The notes beneath the pieces are model-generated. The model was not told where the DNA came from and ran no database searches. It saw only the letters and a program-made list of their open reading frames with translations. Position numbers and translations under genes: made by a program. Positions 50,543-58,884 of a DNA stretch of 64,000 nucleotides are shown here, in pieces. Every line of letters starts with the position of its first letter. Within the stretch, counting starts at the first letter, position 1. The stretch comes from an uncultured Eubacteriales bacterium. Its GTDB lineage: Bacteria > Bacillota > Clostridia > Oscillospirales > Oscillospiraceae. Location of the stretch: positions 7,331 to 71,330 of the forward strand of contig CAUGSS010000011.1 of NCBI GenBank assembly GCA_959602365.1, in the 5' to 3' direction.

Positions 50543-50695
50543 GCCGCCCAGCCCGGCCGTCCCAATGTTGTCCCCCGCTCCCCGGGCGCATGGGCCGGCC
50601 GCGGGACGGGGACATAAAATGGAGGGCGGCCCCTGGAACAGGCTGCCCGGGCGGCCCCCTGGGCGCGGCGCGGCCGGGGCGAAAAATTTTTCCCC

Positions 50696-50724
50696 TTGAC
50701 AAGCCGGACAAATGGCGCTATACT
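50696..50724 (+). promoter_or_regulatory. Promoter of the T-box/trpXYZ operon
   Basis: TTGACA (50696-50701) and TATACT (50719-50724) are separated by 17 bases; the T-box leader starts directly after. Confidence 0.9.
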
Positions 50725-50734
50725 TCAACACAAT

Positions 50735-51022
50735 AGCAAGCGAAACCGACGAGGAAGAGGAGTACTCCTCCGTAACACCGGACAAAGCGAGCCGCGAATG
50801 GTGGGAGCGCGGCACCGGCAGGGGGACGAATGGCCTTCCGAGGGCGGCCCAAACAGATGGTTCCAATGGAACCCATCCCAGTAGGCGCCGACGGGAACCC
50901 GCCCGTTATCCCAGGGACTGCGTAGCAAACAGCGCAGGGTGCTAAGTGGACGATCATCGTCAATTTGGGTGGTACCGCAGGAGTCGAAGCTCTTGTCCCA
51001 TGGAGGGACAGGGGCTTTTTTG
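50735..51022 (+). ncRNA. T-box leader, probable tryptophan specifier
   Basis: The leader holds the T-box sequence TTTGGGTGGTACCGC (50965-50979) and an intrinsic terminator at 50988-51022, in which AGCTCTTGTCCC pairs with GGGACAGGGGCT and a T-run follows. Upstream, GAGGAAGAGGAGTAC is the AGTA/loop E region, AGCGAGCCGCGAATGGTGGGAG is the distal stem I motif (GGTG), and CCCGTTATC is a further hallmark. In the specifier loop GAA (50828-50830) is followed by TGG (50831-50833), so uncharged tRNA-Trp is the likely ligand. That fits the trpXYZ-type transporter behind it. The variable base after TGG in the T-box is T. Confidence 0.92.
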
Positions 51023-51063
51023 TTTGCCTTTTCCGGCGCCGCCCAAGCGACAGGAGGAATCCA

Positions 51064-52158
51064 ATGATGAAAAAAATGAGAAAACTGCTTGTGCTGCTGA
51101 CCTGTCTGGCCATGGTGCTGGCCCTGGCCGCCTGCGGGAGCACCGGAGGCAGCGCCTCCAATCCCTCCGGCAATTCCGGCTCCGGCTCCTCCGGCGGGAG
51201 CGCCGGGGACGGCACGGTCTATAAAGTGGGCATCGTCAACTGGATGGACCACGCCTCTCTGAACCAGATTGTGGAGAACGTCCAGTCCCGGCTGGACGCC
51301 CAGGGCGCCGAGCTGGGGGTCACCTTCGATTACGCGGACTACTATGACAACGCCCAGGGCGACCAGAGCGTCCTCAGCCAGATCGGCGCCAACATGGTGG
51401 CCGATGGCGTGGACATCGTGGTAGCCGTGGCCTCCCCCAGCGCCTCGGTGATGATGAGCGCCCTGGAGGACACCGACATCCCCCTGGTCTTTGCCGCCGT
51501 CACCGACCCGGTGATCTCCGGCCTGGTGGACAGCATGGACGCCCCGGGGGGCAGCGTGACCGGCACCTCTGACGCGCTGAACACCGAGTCCATCATGAAC
51601 CTGATCCTGGCCGCCGACCCGGACTGTGACTATGTGGGCCTGCTCTACGACACCGCTCAGGACTCCTCCACCCAGGCCATCGCCGACGCCAAGGCCTTCC
51701 TGGAGGAGCACGGCATCCAGTACACCGAGGCCACCGGCGCCACCACCGGCGATGTGCAGCTGGCCGCCCAGTCCCTGATCGCCGAAGGGGTGGACGCCGT
51801 CTTTACCCCCACCGACAACACCATCATGGACGCCGAGCTGTCCATCTATGAGCTCTTCACCGACGCGGGCATCCCCCACTACTGCGGCGCCGACTCCTTC
51901 GCCCTGAACGGGGCCTTCCTGGGCTACGGCGTGGACTATGCCAACCTGGGCGCAGCCACCGCGGACATGGTGGTTGACATCCTGGTCAACGGCGCCGACC
52001 CCGCCGCCACTGCGGTGCAGACCTTTGACAACGGCATTGCCACGGTGAACACCGAGACCTGCCAGGCGCTGGGGCTGGACCTGGAGGCGCTGAAAGAGGC
52101 CTTCGCGCCCTACTGCACCCAGGTCGCGGAGATCACCACCGCCGACAGCTTTGAGTAA
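51064..52158 (+). CDS. ABC transporter substrate-binding lipoprotein, TrpX-type
   Basis: Encodes 364 residues of the ABC_sub_bind family (PF04392 type), as in streptococcal TrpX. A lipoprotein signal ends in LAAC, then a Ser/Gly linker leads to YKVGIVNWMDHASLNQIVENVQ. Two tandem ATG codons follow AGGAGG; the first is chosen. The T-box with probable UGG specifier makes tryptophan the best guess for the substrate. The binding protein delivers it to the permease and ATPase encoded next. The symbol trpX is plausible but left out because specificity is inferred. Confidence 0.88.
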   Translation: MMKKMRKLLVLLTCLAMVLALAACGSTGGSASNPSGNSGSGSSGGSAGDGTVYKVGIVNWMDHASLNQIVENVQSRLDAQGAELGVTFDYADYYDNAQGDQSVLSQIGANMVADGVDIVVAVASPSASVMMSALEDTDIPLVFAAVTDPVISGLVDSMDAPGGSVTGTSDALNTESIMNLILAADPDCDYVGLLYDTAQDSSTQAIADAKAFLEEHGIQYTEATGATTGDVQLAAQSLIAEGVDAVFTPTDNTIMDAELSIYELFTDAGIPHYCGADSFALNGAFLGYGVDYANLGAATADMVVDILVNGADPAATAVQTFDNGIATVNTETCQALGLDLEALKEAFAPYCTQVAEITTADSFE

Positions 52159-52171
52159 TCCCGAACCCGCC

Positions 52172-52211
52172 CCCGGACCGGCGGACATACCGCTCCGCCC
52201 ACCGGTCCGGG
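52172..52211 (+). other. Intergenic hairpin between the binding-protein and permease genes
   Basis: CCCGGACCGG (52172-52181) pairs with CCGGTCCGGG (52202-52211); a GCGG/CCGC inner pair is possible. There is no T-run. Such hairpins often protect the 5' part of the mRNA, giving more binding protein than permease. Confidence 0.55.
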
Positions 52212-52248
52212 CGCGGCATTCATCCATGGAAATGAGGAGGGATCCACT

Positions 52249-53334
52249 TTGTTTATCACCTGGGCGCTGCTCCAGAATGCCCTGGAGCTGGGGCTGATCT
52301 ACGGGCTGGTGGCGCTGGCCCTGTTCCTGAGCTACTCCATGCTGGGGGTGTGCGACCTGTCCACCGACGGCTGCTTCACCCTGGGCTGTGCCGTGGGATC
52401 GGTGGTGGCCATCAACGGCCACCCGGTTCTGGCCATCTTTGCGGCCATGGGGGCGGGCATCCTGTCCGGCCTGATCACAGCGCTGCTCCAGACCAAGCTG
52501 GGGGTGGAGAGCCTGCTGGCCGGCATCATCGTCAACACCGGGCTGTACACCATTAATATTGTCATTATGGGGCGCTCCACCCTGAGCCTGAACGACAGCC
52601 AGACGGTCTTTACGCTGCTTCAGGATCTGTTGGAGGGCACCCCCCTCTACGAGGCCCGCAAGCTGATTGTGGCGCTGCTGTTCGTGGCGGTGGTGGTGGT
52701 CCTGCTGCTGCTGTTTCTCAACACCCGGCTGGGCCTGTCCATCCGGGCCACGGGCAACAACCCGGACATGGTGAAGTCCTCCTCCATCAATCCGGCCCTG
52801 ATGATTACCATCGGCCTGTGCCTGTCCAGCGCCATCACCGCCCTGGCCGGCTGCCTGATCGGAGAGTATAACAAATCCTGCGACATCAATATGGGCACCG
52901 GCATGGTCACCATCGCCCTGGCCAGCCTGATCATCGGCGAGACCATCTTCAGCCGCAAGACCATCCCCTGGAGGGCGCTGGGTGTGGTGGTGGGCTCCTG
53001 CCTGTACCGGGTCATCGTGGCCATCGCCCTGCGCTTTGACCTGCCCGCCTCCGCGCTGAAGCTGGTCAGCGCCATCATTGTGGCCGTGGCCATCTCCTAC
53101 CCCACCCTGATGCGGATGCTGGACTTCCAGCAGCGCAAACTGGCCCGCCGGGGAAAAGACCTGAACCGGATTTTGCTGGTGGTCTTTGCGGCGCTGACCG
53201 TCCTGCTGGCGGCGGCCGGTCTGCTCCTGCCCCAGGGGCGGGCCCTGCTGCTGATGCTGGCCGCCCTGGCCGTCATCGGCACCATCTGGGCCGCCCTCCG
53301 GCTGAGAAAGAAAGGGGGCGCCGTCAAATGCTGA
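52249..53334 (+). CDS. ABC transporter permease, TrpY-type
   Basis: A 361-residue permease with about nine hydrophobic segments, of the branched-chain/ABC_sub_bind-associated type. GLIYGLVALALFLSYSMLGVCDLSTDG and ALLQTKLGVESLLAGIIVNTGLYTINI are family-typical. The start is TTG, with GAGGAGGG eight bases upstream. The last six residues overlap the ATPase start. It is the membrane component of the putative tryptophan importer. Confidence 0.9.
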   Translation: MFITWALLQNALELGLIYGLVALALFLSYSMLGVCDLSTDGCFTLGCAVGSVVAINGHPVLAIFAAMGAGILSGLITALLQTKLGVESLLAGIIVNTGLYTINIVIMGRSTLSLNDSQTVFTLLQDLLEGTPLYEARKLIVALLFVAVVVVLLLLFLNTRLGLSIRATGNNPDMVKSSSINPALMITIGLCLSSAITALAGCLIGEYNKSCDINMGTGMVTIALASLIIGETIFSRKTIPWRALGVVVGSCLYRVIVAIALRFDLPASALKLVSAIIVAVAISYPTLMRMLDFQQRKLARRGKDLNRILLVVFAALTVLLAAAGLLLPQGRALLLMLAALAVIGTIWAALRLRKKGGAVKC

Positions 53335-54155
53335 AGCTCACCCAGGTCAGCAAGACCTTCAACCCGGGCACCGTCAACCAGAAAACCGCCCTGGACCGGG
53401 TCAGCCTCGACGTGGAACGGGGGGATTTCATCACCATCATCGGCTCCAACGGGGCGGGCAAATCCACCCTGTTCAACGCCATCTGCGGCGAATTCTATGC
53501 CGACGAGGGCTCTATCGAGCTGGACGGCGAGGACATCACTTTCCTGCCCGAGCACAAGCGGGCCCGGTATATCGGCCACCTGTTCCAGGACCCCATGCGG
53601 GGCACCGCCCCCAATATGACCATTGAGGAAAACCTGGCCGTGGCCTGGCTGCGCACCGCCCGGCACAAAAACGCCTTCCTGAGCCGGGTCTCCCGGGCGG
53701 AAAAAGAGCTGTTCCGGGAAAAGCTGGCCATGCTGGAGATGGGGCTGGAGGACCGGATGCGCCAGCCGGTGGGCCTGCTCTCCGGCGGCCAGCGCCAGGC
53801 CCTCACCCTGCTGATGGCTACCCTGGTGACCCCCAAGCTGCTGCTGTTGGATGAACACACCGCCGCCCTGGATCCGGGCACCGCGGAAAAAGTGCTGGAG
53901 CTCACCCGCCGCATCGTCGCCGAGCGGCAGATCACCTGCCTGATGGTGACCCACAACATGCACCAGGCCCTGGAGCTGGGCAACCGCACCCTGATGATGG
54001 ACGCCGGCCGCATTGTGCTGGATGTGAAAGGCCAGGAGCGGGCCGGCATGCAGGTGGAAGACCTGCTGGAGAAATTCAGCATAGGGGCCGGCCGGGCGCT
54101 GGACAACGACCGCATTCTGCTCTCCACAGCCAACGAGGGGCCCGCTGTCCGCTGA
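53328..54155 (+). CDS. ABC transporter ATP-binding protein, TrpZ-type
   Basis: A 275-residue ATPase. Walker A is GSNGAGKST, the signature LLSGGQRQALTLLMATL, and Walker B LLLDEHTAALD, with His replacing the usual Pro after DE. That His is typical of this subgroup, e.g. YxaB-like or TrpZ proteins. STOP-START overlap with the permease gene and AAAGGGGG support the ATG. It energises the import complex and is the last gene of the operon. Confidence 0.9.
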   Translation: MLKLTQVSKTFNPGTVNQKTALDRVSLDVERGDFITIIGSNGAGKSTLFNAICGEFYADEGSIELDGEDITFLPEHKRARYIGHLFQDPMRGTAPNMTIEENLAVAWLRTARHKNAFLSRVSRAEKELFREKLAMLEMGLEDRMRQPVGLLSGGQRQALTLLMATLVTPKLLLLDEHTAALDPGTAEKVLELTRRIVAERQITCLMVTHNMHQALELGNRTLMMDAGRIVLDVKGQERAGMQVEDLLEKFSIGAGRALDNDRILLSTANEGPAVR

Positions 54156-54195
54156 CTGCGCCCCGATCTTCTCCTCTCTCCCCATGCATCTGCAC

Positions 54196-54228
54196 GCGCC
54201 GGTACAGGTTCGCCTGTGCCGGCGCTTT
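54196..54228 (+). terminator. Terminator of the trpXYZ-type operon
   Basis: GCGCCGGTACAGG (54196-54208) pairs with CCTGTGCCGGCGC (54213-54225) through a UUCG tetraloop, followed by TTT, 41 bases after the stop. Confidence 0.85.
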
Positions 54229-54278
54229 GTGATCCCCTCCCCCCTGGCTCTGTCCCACGCCACAGGGCGCTCCCATTA

Positions 54279-54508
54279 TGTCAAGTTGACAATTTATTGC
54301 ATATCACCTGTCAAATCAAACAGAAATTGCTACCCCGTCCCATTGCATAGCGGGGTTCATTTTTTCTCTTTTTTGGGTTTTTTCCTCTCTTTTTTGGTCT
54401 GTCAATCCGCGAAGCTGATTTTTTGACGATGGACTCCTGCAAAAATACTTCGTTTTTAGCAAAAACAACTGTTGACATTATTCTGTCTTACCCCTATAAT
54501 TGTCAACA
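54279..54508. promoter_or_regulatory. Leader of the liv operon with repeated TGTCAA/TTGACA hexamers
   Basis: This gene-free stretch holds the hexamer TGTCAA or its complement at 54279, 54286, 54309, 54400, 54472 and 54501. The first two form the palindrome TGTCAAgTTGACA (54279-54291). The last two form TGTTGACA...TGTCAACA (54470-54477 and 54501-54508), flanking the promoter. In between lie a 6-base-pair hairpin (ACCCCG/CGGGGT, 54332-54356) and a T-rich tract near 54357-54398. No coding frame of note was found. Confidence 0.5.
54472..54500 (+). promoter_or_regulatory. Consensus promoter of livJ
   Basis: TTGACA (54472-54477) and TATAAT (54495-54500) with exactly 17 bases between them, a full sigma-A consensus. 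The transcript would begin near 54507 and reach the ATG after about 130 bases. Confidence 0.93.
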
Positions 54509-54634
54509 TCGGAAGTCCCCAGGGACGCCGACAGTGAGACTGTGCAGCGCAGCTCGGTTTTGCAGGTCTCATTTTTCTTTTATACCACTTTGGCCCGGGG
54601 CCAAATGGTCATTATCAGAAGGAGGATACCGAAT

Positions 54635-55900
54635 ATGAAAAAGATTCTTGCACTTGTGCTGTCGCTGGCGATGTGCTTCGCTCTGCTGACCGCCTGCGGC
54701 AGCAACGGCGGCAGCACTGCCGGCAGCGACGCCAGCACTTCCACCCCCGCCTCTGACGCCAGCGCCTCCGGCGGCAGCTCCGACGGCGGCACCTCTTCCG
54801 GTTCCGGCGGCCTGACCGGCACCCTGAAGCTGGGCGCCATCGGTCCCCTGACCGGCAGTGCGGCGACCTACGGCACAAACGCCGCCGGCGGCGAGCAGAT
54901 CGCCGTGGACGAGATCAACGCGCTGAGCTCCGATTTCCAGATCGAGTTCAACAGCCAGGATGACGAAAACAACGCTGAGCGCAGCGTCAACGCCTACAAC
55001 AACCTGAAGGACTGGAAGGCCCAGGCCATCGTGGGCTGCGTCACCACCACCCCCTGTGTGGCCGTGGCCACCGAGGCCTATGCCGACCGTATGTTCATGC
55101 TGACCCCCTCCGCCTCCTCCACCAGCGTGACCGAGGGCAAGGACAATGTGTTCCAGGTCTGCTTCACCGACCCGGCCCAGGGCCAGCTCGCCGCCCAGTA
55201 CGTCTATGACAACGACCTGGCGGAGAACATCGCCGTCATCTACAACAACTCCGACGCCTATTCCACCGGCATCTATCAGGCCTTCCAGGCCCAGGCCGAT
55301 GAGCTGGGGCTGAACATCGTCAGCGTCACCACCTTCCCCGACGACACCAATGCCGACTTCTCCGTGCAGCTGTCTGAGGCCCAGAACGCCGGCGCCGACT
55401 TCGTCTTCCTGCCCATCTACTACACCCCCGCCTCCAACATCCTGACCCAGGCCGCCGCCATGAACTATGAGCCCACCTTCTTCGGCAGCGACGGCATGGA
55501 CGGCATCCTGGCGGTGGAAGGCTTTGACGCGTCTCTGGCCGAGGGCGTGCTGCTGATGTCCCCCTTCGCCGCCTCCGCCACCGATGACGCCACCGTCTCC
55601 TTCACCACCCAGTTCGAGGCCAACGAAAACTTCACCCCCACCCAGTTTGCCGCCGACGGCTATGACTGCGTGTATGCCATCTACAACGCTCTGACCTACT
55701 ATGCCGAGAACAACGGCGGCTTGGATGTCACCGACATGTCCTATGAGGACATCTGCGAGATCCTGGTCAGCGTGTTCACCGACTCCGGCTTCTCCTACGA
55801 CGGCCTGACCGGCGCGGGCATGACCTGGTCCACTGACGGAGCCGTCAGCAAGGATCCCAAGGTGTACGTCATCGAGGACGGCGCCTACAACGAGGCCTGA
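54635..55900 (+). CDS. livJ: Branched-chain amino acid ABC transporter substrate-binding lipoprotein
   Basis: Encodes 421 residues from the ATG at 54635 (AGGAGG upstream). The lipobox is LTAC, followed by a long Ser/Thr/Gly/Ala linker of about 60 residues. The type-1 periplasmic binding fold begins GTLKLGAIGPLTGSAATYGTNAAGGEQIAVDEIN, the LivJ/LivK signature. It binds Leu/Ile/Val or other aliphatic amino acids. First gene of livJHMGF and separated from livH by a terminator-like hairpin. Confidence 0.95.
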   Translation: MKKILALVLSLAMCFALLTACGSNGGSTAGSDASTSTPASDASASGGSSDGGTSSGSGGLTGTLKLGAIGPLTGSAATYGTNAAGGEQIAVDEINALSSDFQIEFNSQDDENNAERSVNAYNNLKDWKAQAIVGCVTTTPCVAVATEAYADRMFMLTPSASSTSVTEGKDNVFQVCFTDPAQGQLAAQYVYDNDLAENIAVIYNNSDAYSTGIYQAFQAQADELGLNIVSVTTFPDDTNADFSVQLSEAQNAGADFVFLPIYYTPASNILTQAAAMNYEPTFFGSDGMDGILAVEGFDASLAEGVLLMSPFAASATDDATVSFTTQFEANENFTPTQFAADGYDCVYAIYNALTYYAENNGGLDVTDMSYEDICEILVSVFTDSGFSYDGLTGAGMTWSTDGAVSKDPKVYVIEDGAYNEA

Positions 55901-55938
55901 TGTCTGATCCAGCCTTCACCGGTCTGATCTGACTGCCA

Positions 55939-55973
55939 GGGGGCTGCCTGTTCCGCGCGGGCAGCCCCCTTTT
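55939..55973 (+). terminator. Terminator-like hairpin between livJ and livH
   Basis: GGGGGCTGCC (55939-55948) pairs with GGCAGCCCCC (55960-55969), followed by TTTT. It lies 39 bases after livJ and 112 before livH; partial termination would give excess binding protein. Confidence 0.8.
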
Positions 55974-56084
55974 CAGTGCTCCGGCGGCCAGACATCAAGG
56001 CGCCCCAGCGGTGTTTTGATGTGCGGCCACCGGAGGAGCCTGCCTTCTCCCCCGCCTGAAAGAAAAGAAACGAGGTGTAACCCC

Positions 56085-56954
56085 ATGTTATCCAACCTGA
56101 TCAACGGTATCAGCCTGGGCAGCGTCTACGCCATCATCGCCCTGGGCTACACCATGGTCTACGGCATCGCCAAAATGCTGAACTTTGCTCACGGCGACGT
56201 CATCATGGTGGGCGGCTATGTGGCCTTCTGCACCAGCTACTACCTGAACTGGCCCGCCATCCCATCGGTACTGCTGGCCGTCCTGGTGTGCACGCTGCTG
56301 GGCATCGTCATCGAGCGGCTGGCCTACAAGCCCCTGCGCAACGCCGGGTCCCTGGCGGTGCTGATTACCGCCATCGGCGTCAGCTATTTCCTGCAAAATG
56401 CGGCGCTGCTGATCTGGACCTCCAACACCAAGAGCTTCCCCAACCTGATCGGCAACGCCTCCATCTCCCTGGGCAATGTCACCATCACCGCCACCACCTT
56501 GGTCACCGTGGCCTCCTGCGTGGTCATCATGATCGCCCTGACGCTGTTCACCAGCTGCACCAAGGTGGGCAAAGCCATGCGGGCGGTCAGCGAGGACCGG
56601 GGCGCGGCCCAGCTGATGGGCATCAGCGTCAACCGCACCATCTCCCTGACCTTTGCCATCGGCTCCGGCCTGGCCGCCATCGCCGGCGTGCTGCTGCTGT
56701 GCTCCTATCCCACCCTGATGCCCACCACCGGCTCCATGCCCGGCATCAAAGCCTTCACCGCCGCGGTTTTCGGCGGCATCGGCTCTATCCCCGGCGCTCT
56801 GTTGGGCGGCGTGCTGCTGGGCATCATCGAGATCTTCGGCCGGGCCTATGTCTCCACCGAGCTCTCCGATGCCATCGTCTTTGCGGTGCTGATTATTGTC
56901 CTGCTGGTCAAACCCACCGGCCTGCTGGGCAAGAAGATCAGCGAGAAAGTCTGA
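56085..56954 (+). CDS. livH: Branched-chain amino acid ABC transporter permease LivH
   Basis: A 289-residue permease with about eight membrane segments. The ATG at 56085 is chosen because GAGGTG lies upstream. NGISLGSVYAIIALGYTMVYGIAKMLNFAHGD is the LivH N-terminal signature, and MRAVSEDRGAAQLMGISVNRTI is the coupling helix. It forms the channel with LivM. Eleven bases separate it from livM. Confidence 0.96.
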   Translation: MLSNLINGISLGSVYAIIALGYTMVYGIAKMLNFAHGDVIMVGGYVAFCTSYYLNWPAIPSVLLAVLVCTLLGIVIERLAYKPLRNAGSLAVLITAIGVSYFLQNAALLIWTSNTKSFPNLIGNASISLGNVTITATTLVTVASCVVIMIALTLFTSCTKVGKAMRAVSEDRGAAQLMGISVNRTISLTFAIGSGLAAIAGVLLLCSYPTLMPTTGSMPGIKAFTAAVFGGIGSIPGALLGGVLLGIIEIFGRAYVSTELSDAIVFAVLIIVLLVKPTGLLGKKISEKV

Positions 56955-56964
56955 GGTGGTCTGA

Positions 56965-58041
56965 ATGAAACGGATCAAGAACCTGTCGGCGGGCTCCCGC
57001 AACGGCTTTATCAACTACGGCATCGTCATTGTCTTCTTTATTGTCTTTCAGTCTCTGCTGGCCGCCGACCAGCTGAGCAACAACTTCACCGGCCAGCTCA
57101 TCCCCATCTGCGCCTATGTGATTATGGCCCTCTCCCTCAACTTGGTGGTCGGCATCTCCGGTGAGCTCAGCCTGGGCCATGCCGGTTTCATGAGTGTCGG
57201 CGCCTTCACCGGCGTCATCGTGGCCACTAGCCTTCAGCACTCCGTCACCGCCGGCCCCCTGCGCCTGGTGCTGGCCATCCTGATCGGCGCCCTGATCGCC
57301 GCCGTGGCCGGCGTCATCATCGGCGTGCCGGTGCTGCGGCTCCAGGGCGACTATCTGGCCATTGTCACCCTGGCCTTCGGCGAGATCATCAAAAACGTGC
57401 TCAACTGCCTCTATGTGGGGGTGGACAGCCACGGCCTCCACTTCGCCATGAACAACTCCATGAACCTGGGGCTGGAGGAGGGGGGTACCGTGATCCTCAA
57501 CGGCCCCATGGGCGCCCTGGGGATCACCAAGCTCTCCACCTTTGTCAGCGGCATCATTCTGGTGCTGATTGTGCTGTTCATCATCCAAAACCTGGTCAAC
57601 AGCCGGGCGGGCCGGGCCATCAAGGCCATCCGGGACAACCGGATTGCCGCCCAGGCCTGCGGTCTGAACATCACCAAATATAAGATGATGGCCTTTGTCA
57701 CCTCCGCCGCCATGGCCGGAGCGGGCGGCGCTCTGTACGCGCTGAGCTACTCCACCATCGTCCCCCGGCAGTTTGACTTCAACACCTCTATTCTGATCCT
57801 GGTGTTCGTGGTGCTGGGCGGCATCGGCAACCTGCGGGGTTCCATCATCGCCGCGGCGGTGCTGACCGTGCTGCCCGAGCTGCTGCGGGAATTCCAGGAC
57901 TACCGGATGCTGGTCTACGCCATCGTGCTGATCCTGGTCATGCTGGTCACCAATAACGAGCAGGCCAAGGCGCTGATCCGGCGCGTCACCGGCAGATTTT
58001 CCAGAAAAGCCAAGGGAGAGGAGGGTGCCATCCATGAGTAA
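56965..58041 (+). CDS. livM: Branched-chain amino acid ABC transporter permease LivM
   Basis: A 358-residue permease, about nine membrane segments. ALSLNLVVGISGELSLGHAGFMSVGAFTG is the LivM signature, and IKAIRDNRIAAQACGLNITKYKMMAFVTSA the coupling motif. GAGGTGG precedes the ATG. Its stop overlaps the livG start by eight bases. Confidence 0.96.
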   Translation: MKRIKNLSAGSRNGFINYGIVIVFFIVFQSLLAADQLSNNFTGQLIPICAYVIMALSLNLVVGISGELSLGHAGFMSVGAFTGVIVATSLQHSVTAGPLRLVLAILIGALIAAVAGVIIGVPVLRLQGDYLAIVTLAFGEIIKNVLNCLYVGVDSHGLHFAMNNSMNLGLEEGGTVILNGPMGALGITKLSTFVSGIILVLIVLFIIQNLVNSRAGRAIKAIRDNRIAAQACGLNITKYKMMAFVTSAAMAGAGGALYALSYSTIVPRQFDFNTSILILVFVVLGGIGNLRGSIIAAAVLTVLPELLREFQDYRMLVYAIVLILVMLVTNNEQAKALIRRVTGRFSRKAKGEEGAIHE

Positions 58042-58879
58042 GCGCCCAGAGACCAAACTGGTAGCGGTGCCCAGTCCCAACAAAATCCCCGAACGGGACA
58101 TTGACAAACATCCCATTCTGGAGGTGGCCCATCTGGGCATTGACTTCGGCGGACTGACCGCCGTGGACGACTTCAACATGGCCATCGGCCGCACCGAGAT
58201 CGCCGGACTGATCGGCCCCAACGGCGCGGGCAAGACCACGGTGTTCAACCTGCTCACCAAGGTGTATCAGCCCTCCCGGGGCACCATCCTGCTGGACGGG
58301 GTGGACACCGCCCACATGAACACCGTGCAGGTCAACAAGGCCGGCATCGCCCGCACCTTCCAGAACATCCGCCTGTTCGACAAGCTGACTGTGGAGGACA
58401 ACGTCAAAATCGGCCTGCACAACCACCACCGCTACGGCATGTGGGACGGGGTGTTCCGCACCCCCCGCTACTGGCGGACGGAGAAAAAGAGCCACGAGCG
58501 GGCCCTGGAACTGCTGAGCATTTTTGACATGCAGGATCTGGCCGGCGCCCAGGCCGGTTCCCTCCCCTACGGCGCCCAGCGCCGGCTGGAGATTGTCCGC
58601 GCCCTGGCCACCGGGCCCAAGCTGCTGCTGCTGGATGAGCCCGCCGCCGGCATGAACCCCTCGGAGACGGCGGAGCTGATGGAGAACATCCAGAAGATCC
58701 GGGACACCTTCCAGATCGCCATCCTGCTCATCGAGCACGACATGAGCTTGGTCATGGGCATCTGCGAGGGCATTGCCGTGCTCAACTTCGGCAAAATCAT
58801 CGCCAAGGGCACCCCCTCTGAAATTCAAAACGATCCCCAGGTCATCGAGGCCTACCTGGGCAAGAGAAAGGAGGGCTGA
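58034..58879 (+). CDS. livG: Branched-chain amino acid ABC transporter ATP-binding protein LivG
   Basis: A 281-residue ATPase from the ATG at 58034; the in-frame GTG at 58025 is too close to GAGGAGGG. Walker A GPNGAGKTT is near residues 63-71, and the LivG-specific GIARTFQNIRLFDKLTVEDNV follows. The signature is unusual, LPYGAQRRLEI, as in other LivG proteins, and Walker B is LLLLDEPAAGMNP. It pairs with LivF. Confidence 0.96.
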   Translation: MSKRPETKLVAVPSPNKIPERDIDKHPILEVAHLGIDFGGLTAVDDFNMAIGRTEIAGLIGPNGAGKTTVFNLLTKVYQPSRGTILLDGVDTAHMNTVQVNKAGIARTFQNIRLFDKLTVEDNVKIGLHNHHRYGMWDGVFRTPRYWRTEKKSHERALELLSIFDMQDLAGAQAGSLPYGAQRRLEIVRALATGPKLLLLDEPAAGMNPSETAELMENIQKIRDTFQIAILLIEHDMSLVMGICEGIAVLNFGKIIAKGTPSEIQNDPQVIEAYLGKRKEG

Positions 58880-58884
58880 GCGCC

